Origin: Clostridia bacterium
GTDB lineage: Bacteria; Bacillota_A; Clostridia; Oscillospirales; Butyricicoccaceae
Direction of reading: 5' to 3'
DNA: 8,026 nt
NCBI GenBank assembly: GCA_017421885.1
Contig: JAFOHJ010000137.1
Location: 1-8,026, forward strand
The translations under genes were made by a program, and so were the position numbers. How positions within the stretch are numbered: the stretch's first letter is position 1; each line of letters begins with the position of its first letter. Shown here one piece after another: positions 5,206-8,026 of this stretch. The notes beneath the pieces are model-generated. The model did not search any database, was not told the DNA's origin, and was given only the letters and a program-made list of their open reading frames with translations.

Positions 5206-6171
5206 TTATTTATTGAGCACAGCCGCCATATGGCATGCTACGAAATGATCGGGCTCTAGCTCCTGAAGTTGAGGAGCTTCGTGATGACATCGGTCGGTGA
5301 CATAGGGGCAGCGCGACGAGAACTTGCAGCCGGGAGGTGGATTCATGGGGTTGGGGATCTCGCCATGCAGGCGGATGCGTTCCTTGGAGCTGCGCTTGCC
5401 GATATCGGGAATAGCCGAAAAGAGTGCCTTAGTGTACGGATGCATAGGCTTTTCGTAGAGGGGGCCGGAAGCCGAGACCTCAACAAGGGAGCCAAGATAC
5501 ATAACACCGATGCGGTCGGAGATATGACGTACCATGGAAAGGTCGTGGGAGATGAAGAGGTATGTAAGACCCATTTCCTGCTGAAGATCGATCATCAGGT
5601 TGATTACCTGAGCCTGAATAGATACGTCAAGAGCGGCTATGGGCTCGTCACAGACGATAAAGGAGGGGTCCATTGCCAGAGCGCGGGCGATACCGATACG
5701 CTGGCGCTGGCCACCTGAAAGTTCGTGGGGGAAACGGGAGGCAAAGTCGGCAGTAAGACCGACCTTGTAGAGCAGCTCACGCACCTTTTCGTTTCTCTCA
5801 GCAGGAGTATAGTCGAAATGCACGTTCATGCCCTCCTGAATGATGGTGCCGATTGCCATTCGGGGGTCAAGGCAGGAATAGGGATCCTGGAAGATCATCT
5901 GATTCTGACGTTTGAACTCCTTCTGCTCGGCACGGCTCAGTTCGCTCGACTCCTTGCCGCTATAGAGGATAGATCCGGCAGTCTTGGGATAAACACCCAG
6001 TACTGTGCGTCCGCAGGTGGTTTTGCCGCAGCCCGATTCGCCGACAAGGCTGAAGGTCTCGCCTCTTGTGATGTTGAAGGTTACATCGTCAACAGCCTTG
6101 ACTACTTTGCCGTTCTTGGCCGGAAAATAGCGCTTGAGATTGCGGATCTCATAAAGATTATTGTTACTCAT
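5206..6171 (-). CDS. oligopeptide-type ABC transporter ATP-binding protein (OppF/DppF-like)
   Basis: This 321-residue protein is one of two ATPase subunits on the cytoplasmic face of a peptide/nickel-class ABC importer. In order: Walker A GESGCGKT (44-51), Q-loop Gln95 in IFQDP, signature LSGGQRQR (151-158), Walker B FIVCDEP (171-177) with catalytic Glu176, and switch His209 in ISHD. The C-terminal oligopeptide extension is present: HPYTKAL, then [15 protein letters not shown] (281-295) and ACH (312-314). Four cysteines (282, 288, 295, 313) resemble the iron-sulfur-type motif found in many Opp/Dpp ATPases. The ATG lies inside the end of the preceding gene (ATGAGTAA, 8-base overlap), with GGAGGTC upstream, so the two ATPases are translationally coupled. 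The substrate class (peptide, opine, metal chelate) cannot be fixed from the ATPase. Confidence 0.95.
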   Translation of the reverse strand: MSNNNLYEIRNLKRYFPAKNGKVVKAVDDVTFNITRGETFSLVGESGCGKTTCGRTVLGVYPKTAGSILYSGKESSELSRAEQKEFKRQNQMIFQDPYSCLDPRMAIGTIIQEGMNVHFDYTPAERNEKVRELLYKVGLTADFASRFPHELSGGQRQRIGIARALAMDPSFIVCDEPIAALDVSIQAQVINLMIDLQQEMGLTYLFISHDLSMVRHISDRIGVMYLGSLVEVSASGPLYEKPMHPYTKALFSAIPDIGKRSSKERIRLHGEIPNPMNPPPGCKFSSRCPYVTDRCHHEAPQLQELEPDHFVACHMAAVLNK

Positions 6172-7189
6172 TATGCTGACCTCCTATGCCGATGGGGGGA
6201 TCTATTTTGGGAGCATTGGGATGCAGCAGCCAGCAGGCTGTACTATGGGTATCCGAGAGGACCGTTTCATCGGGCTTCTGTTTCGTGCAGATGGGCATGC
6301 AGTAGTCACATCTTGCGGCAAAGGGGCACTGGGAGAGGGTGAGCAGCAGGTCGGGAGGTGTGCCCTTGAGGGAATAGAGCTTGCTCTTCTGCTCAAGTGC
6401 GAGGCCGGGGATGCTGCGCATCAGCGCCCATGTGTAGGGATGGCGGGGATGATTGAAAATCTCATCGGTCGTGCCGCGTTCCACTATCTGGCCGGCATAC
6501 ATTACCTGAACACGGTCGGCAAAGTCGGATACGATGCCGAGGTCGTGGGTTACGAGGATGACCGACATGCCGAGTCGCTCCTTCAGAGTACCCAGCAGGT
6601 CCATAAGCTGAGCCTGAATGGTAACGTCAAGAGCTGTTGTGGGTTCGTCGGCGATGAGGAGCTTGGGGTTATTGGCCAGAGCAATGGCGATCATAACGCG
6701 CTGGCGCATGCCGCCTGACATCTGATGGGGATAGACCTTAAGGCGTTCTTCGGGGTTGGGGATCTCTACCAGCTTAAGCAGCTCGAGAGCACGGTCCATA
6801 GCCTGAGCCTTGGTCATATCGTTGTGATTGAGAATGTTCTCGACGATCTGCTTGCCAACCGTCATGGTGGGGTTAAGAGAGGTCATCGAATCCTGGAAGA
6901 TCATGGCGATATCGTTGCCGCGGATCTCGGCAAGGCGCTTTTTGTCCATCTTGACGATATCCTCGCCGTTGAACTCGATCTTCGAGCCTTCCTTGATGAC
7001 CGCTGTCGTACGGCCGAGAAGACGCATGATGCTCTTGGAGGTTACTGTCTTGCCGCAGCCCGACTCGCCTACCAGAGCGAGGGTCTCTTTTTCGTTTACA
7101 TGGAAAGAAACATTTCTGACGGCTTTTACTTCGCCGGCATAGGACATGAAAGAGACATTGAGGTTTTCGACTTTAAGTAATTCAGCCAT
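6164..7189 (-). CDS. oligopeptide-type ABC transporter ATP-binding protein (OppD/DppD-like)
   Basis: This 341-residue protein is the partner ATPase of the importer. It shows Walker A GESGCGKT (41-48), Q-loop Gln99 in IFQDS, signature MSGGMRQR (157-164, the form usual in DppD-type subunits), Walker B LLIADEP (177-183) with Glu182, and switch His215 in VTHD. The C-terminal extension has [15 protein letters not shown] (287-301) and ACW (318-320), with one more cysteine (297) than the usual four. The frame extends to an ATG at 7222, but I chose 7189: AGGAGGT lies just before it and the product begins [12 protein letters not shown], the normal N-terminus. The longer form would add 11 unusual residues and overlap the permease. 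The Shine-Dalgarno sequence overlaps the permease stop codon, indicating coupling. It ends with an 8-base overlap with the next gene. Confidence 0.95.
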   Translation of the reverse strand: MAELLKVENLNVSFMSYAGEVKAVRNVSFHVNEKETLALVGESGCGKTVTSKSIMRLLGRTTAVIKEGSKIEFNGEDIVKMDKKRLAEIRGNDIAMIFQDSMTSLNPTMTVGKQIVENILNHNDMTKAQAMDRALELLKLVEIPNPEERLKVYPHQMSGGMRQRVMIAIALANNPKLLIADEPTTALDVTIQAQLMDLLGTLKERLGMSVILVTHDLGIVSDFADRVQVMYAGQIVERGTTDEIFNHPRHPYTWALMRSIPGLALEQKSKLYSLKGTPPDLLLTLSQCPFAARCDYCMPICTKQKPDETVLSDTHSTACWLLHPNAPKIDPPIGIGGQHNE

Positions 7190-7193
7190 TTTA

Positions 7194-8026
7194 TTACCTC
7201 CTGAGCTTGGGGTCGAGTGCATCTCTGAGGCCGTCGCCCATCAGTGTGAAGCACAGCATGGTGATGGCGATAAAGAACGCAGGGAAGAACATCATATAGG
7301 GGTAGAAGGAGAGAGTGACCTGTCCTTCGGAAGCCAGCGCGCCCCAGCTTGTGGAGGGGGGCTGTACGCCGAGGCCTACATAGCTGAGGAAGGCCTCAGA
7401 GAAGATAAATCCGGGGATGCGGAAGGTGATGTTGACGATGATAAGGCTGATGGTGTTGGGGATCATGTGTGTAAGAACGATCTTAAGAGGAGATACGCCC
7501 ATTACACGCGCAGCCATAACATACTCGGACGCGCTGATCTGAAGCATCTGAGAACGTACAAGGCGGGCAACGGGACACCATCCGGTGATGCACATGGCAA
7601 ACAGCAGTGTGCTGACGCTGCTGCTGTCGAAAAGCAGCGACATCATGATGATTACAAGCAGATTGGGCACCGAACTGAGGACCTCAACTATTCGCATCAT
7701 GATCATGTCTACCCATCCGCCGAAGTAAGCAGCGATGCCGCCGTAGATACATCCGACAATGGCAACTACCGCTGCGCCGATGACACCGATAGCCAGCGAT
7801 ACACGGCCGCCCTGAAAAACACGGGTGAACAGGTCGCGTCCCAGCGAGTCGGTGCCGAAAATATGCTCAGCCGAGGGCCATTCCTTACGGCTTCTCAGGT
7901 CCTGCTTGGTGTAGTCATAGGGGCTGAGGATGGGAACGACAATAACACTGATTATCAGCATTACAAGCACGATAAATGCGCAAACGGCGAGCTTGTTCTC
8001 TTTAAAACGGCGGAAAGCATCACCCC
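7194..8026 (-). CDS. oligopeptide-type ABC transporter permease (OppC/DppC-like), 5' end beyond the window
   Basis: The frame is open to the right edge, giving 276 complete codons before the stop. A GTG at 7970 is not the start: the residues before it (GDAFRRFKENKLAVCAF) are the typical cytoplasmic N-terminus and first helix of OppC proteins. Probably only a few residues are missing. Numbering from the edge, a first membrane helix spans about 13-33, followed by the family hallmark FGTDSLGRDLFTRV (56-69). Four or five more membrane segments follow. The EAA loop EYVMAARVMGVSP (167-179) contacts the ATPases, and LSYVGLGVQPPSTSWG (213-228) is another signature. It forms one half of the membrane channel. 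Its usual partner (OppB-like) and a substrate-binding lipoprotein are not in view and probably lie upstream of the right edge. Confidence 0.94.
   Translation of the reverse strand, partial: GDAFRRFKENKLAVCAFIVLVMLIISVIVVPILSPYDYTKQDLRSRKEWPSAEHIFGTDSLGRDLFTRVFQGGRVSLAIGVIGAAVVAIVGCIYGGIAAYFGGWVDMIMMRIVEVLSSVPNLLVIIMMSLLFDSSSVSTLLFAMCITGWCPVARLVRSQMLQISASEYVMAARVMGVSPLKIVLTHMIPNTISLIIVNITFRIPGFIFSEAFLSYVGLGVQPPSTSWGALASEGQVTLSFYPYMMFFPAFFIAITMLCFTLMGDGLRDALDPKLRR

Noticed and set aside
5196..5213. Resemblance of AAATGTTTTGTTATTT to the XRE operator boxes
   Set aside because: It lacks the palindromic partner half, lies at the end of the OppF-like gene far from the regulator, and is likely chance AT-rich similarity.
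6161..6718. Plus-strand open frame of 185 codons
   Set aside because: It is antisense to the OppD-like gene, whose Walker and signature motifs establish the real frame.
7190..7222. Upstream ATG that would lengthen the OppD-like protein by 11 residues
   Set aside because: There is a far better ribosome binding site for the ATG at 7189, and the shorter product has the normal family N-terminus.
7968..7970. GTG as the permease start
   Set aside because: The frame stays open to the window edge and the upstream residues match the usual OppC N-terminus, so the gene is cut by the window.

Overview
The window looks like a piece of a Firmicutes (probably clostridial) chromosome. The reasons are the strong AGGAGG-type ribosome binding sites, promoters close to the sigma-A consensus, compact intrinsic terminators, and protein families typical of gut clostridia. 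This rests on style and family resemblance only; no species can be named. There is no stretch above 300 bases without a gene, and I see no tRNA, rRNA, CRISPR array, insertion sequence or replication origin.

Left block (1-645), visibly AT-rich: two divergent genes. A minus-strand gene of unknown function runs off the left edge (start at 299), and a 75-residue XRE/Cro-type repressor reads rightward (418-645). The 118 bases between them hold a perfect consensus promoter (TTGACA, 17 bases, TATAAT) for the leftward gene. Two copies of an ATAACA-type palindrome lie in and beside it, so the small repressor very likely controls the pair. A strong, probably bidirectional terminator (647-672) closes the block.

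Right block (685-8026), clearly more GC-rich: seven genes, all on the minus strand. In reading direction they are an OppC/DppC-type permease (5' end outside the window), the two ATPases OppD- and OppF-like, a creatininase-family amidohydrolase, a class III PLP aminotransferase, a GntR/HutC-type regulator, and an iron-sulfur L-serine dehydratase-like protein. Spacing is tight: the permease stop overlaps the ribosome binding site of the next gene, the two ATPases overlap by 8 bases, and the amidohydrolase and aminotransferase are 3 bases apart. A hairpin separates transporter from enzymes. An extra promoter is plausible before the regulator, and a terminator followed at once by a good promoter separates regulator from dehydratase.

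Taken together, the right block reads as a regulated uptake-and-breakdown locus. A small peptide-like or amide-containing compound is imported, a metal-dependent amidohydrolase opens an amide bond, an aminotransferase removes an amino group, and a lyase of the serine dehydratase family releases ammonia. The substrate cannot be read from the sequence. The enzyme combination, with sequence departures in the amidohydrolase and dehydratase, is the most interesting part of the window. The substrate-binding protein and second permease are probably just beyond the right edge.
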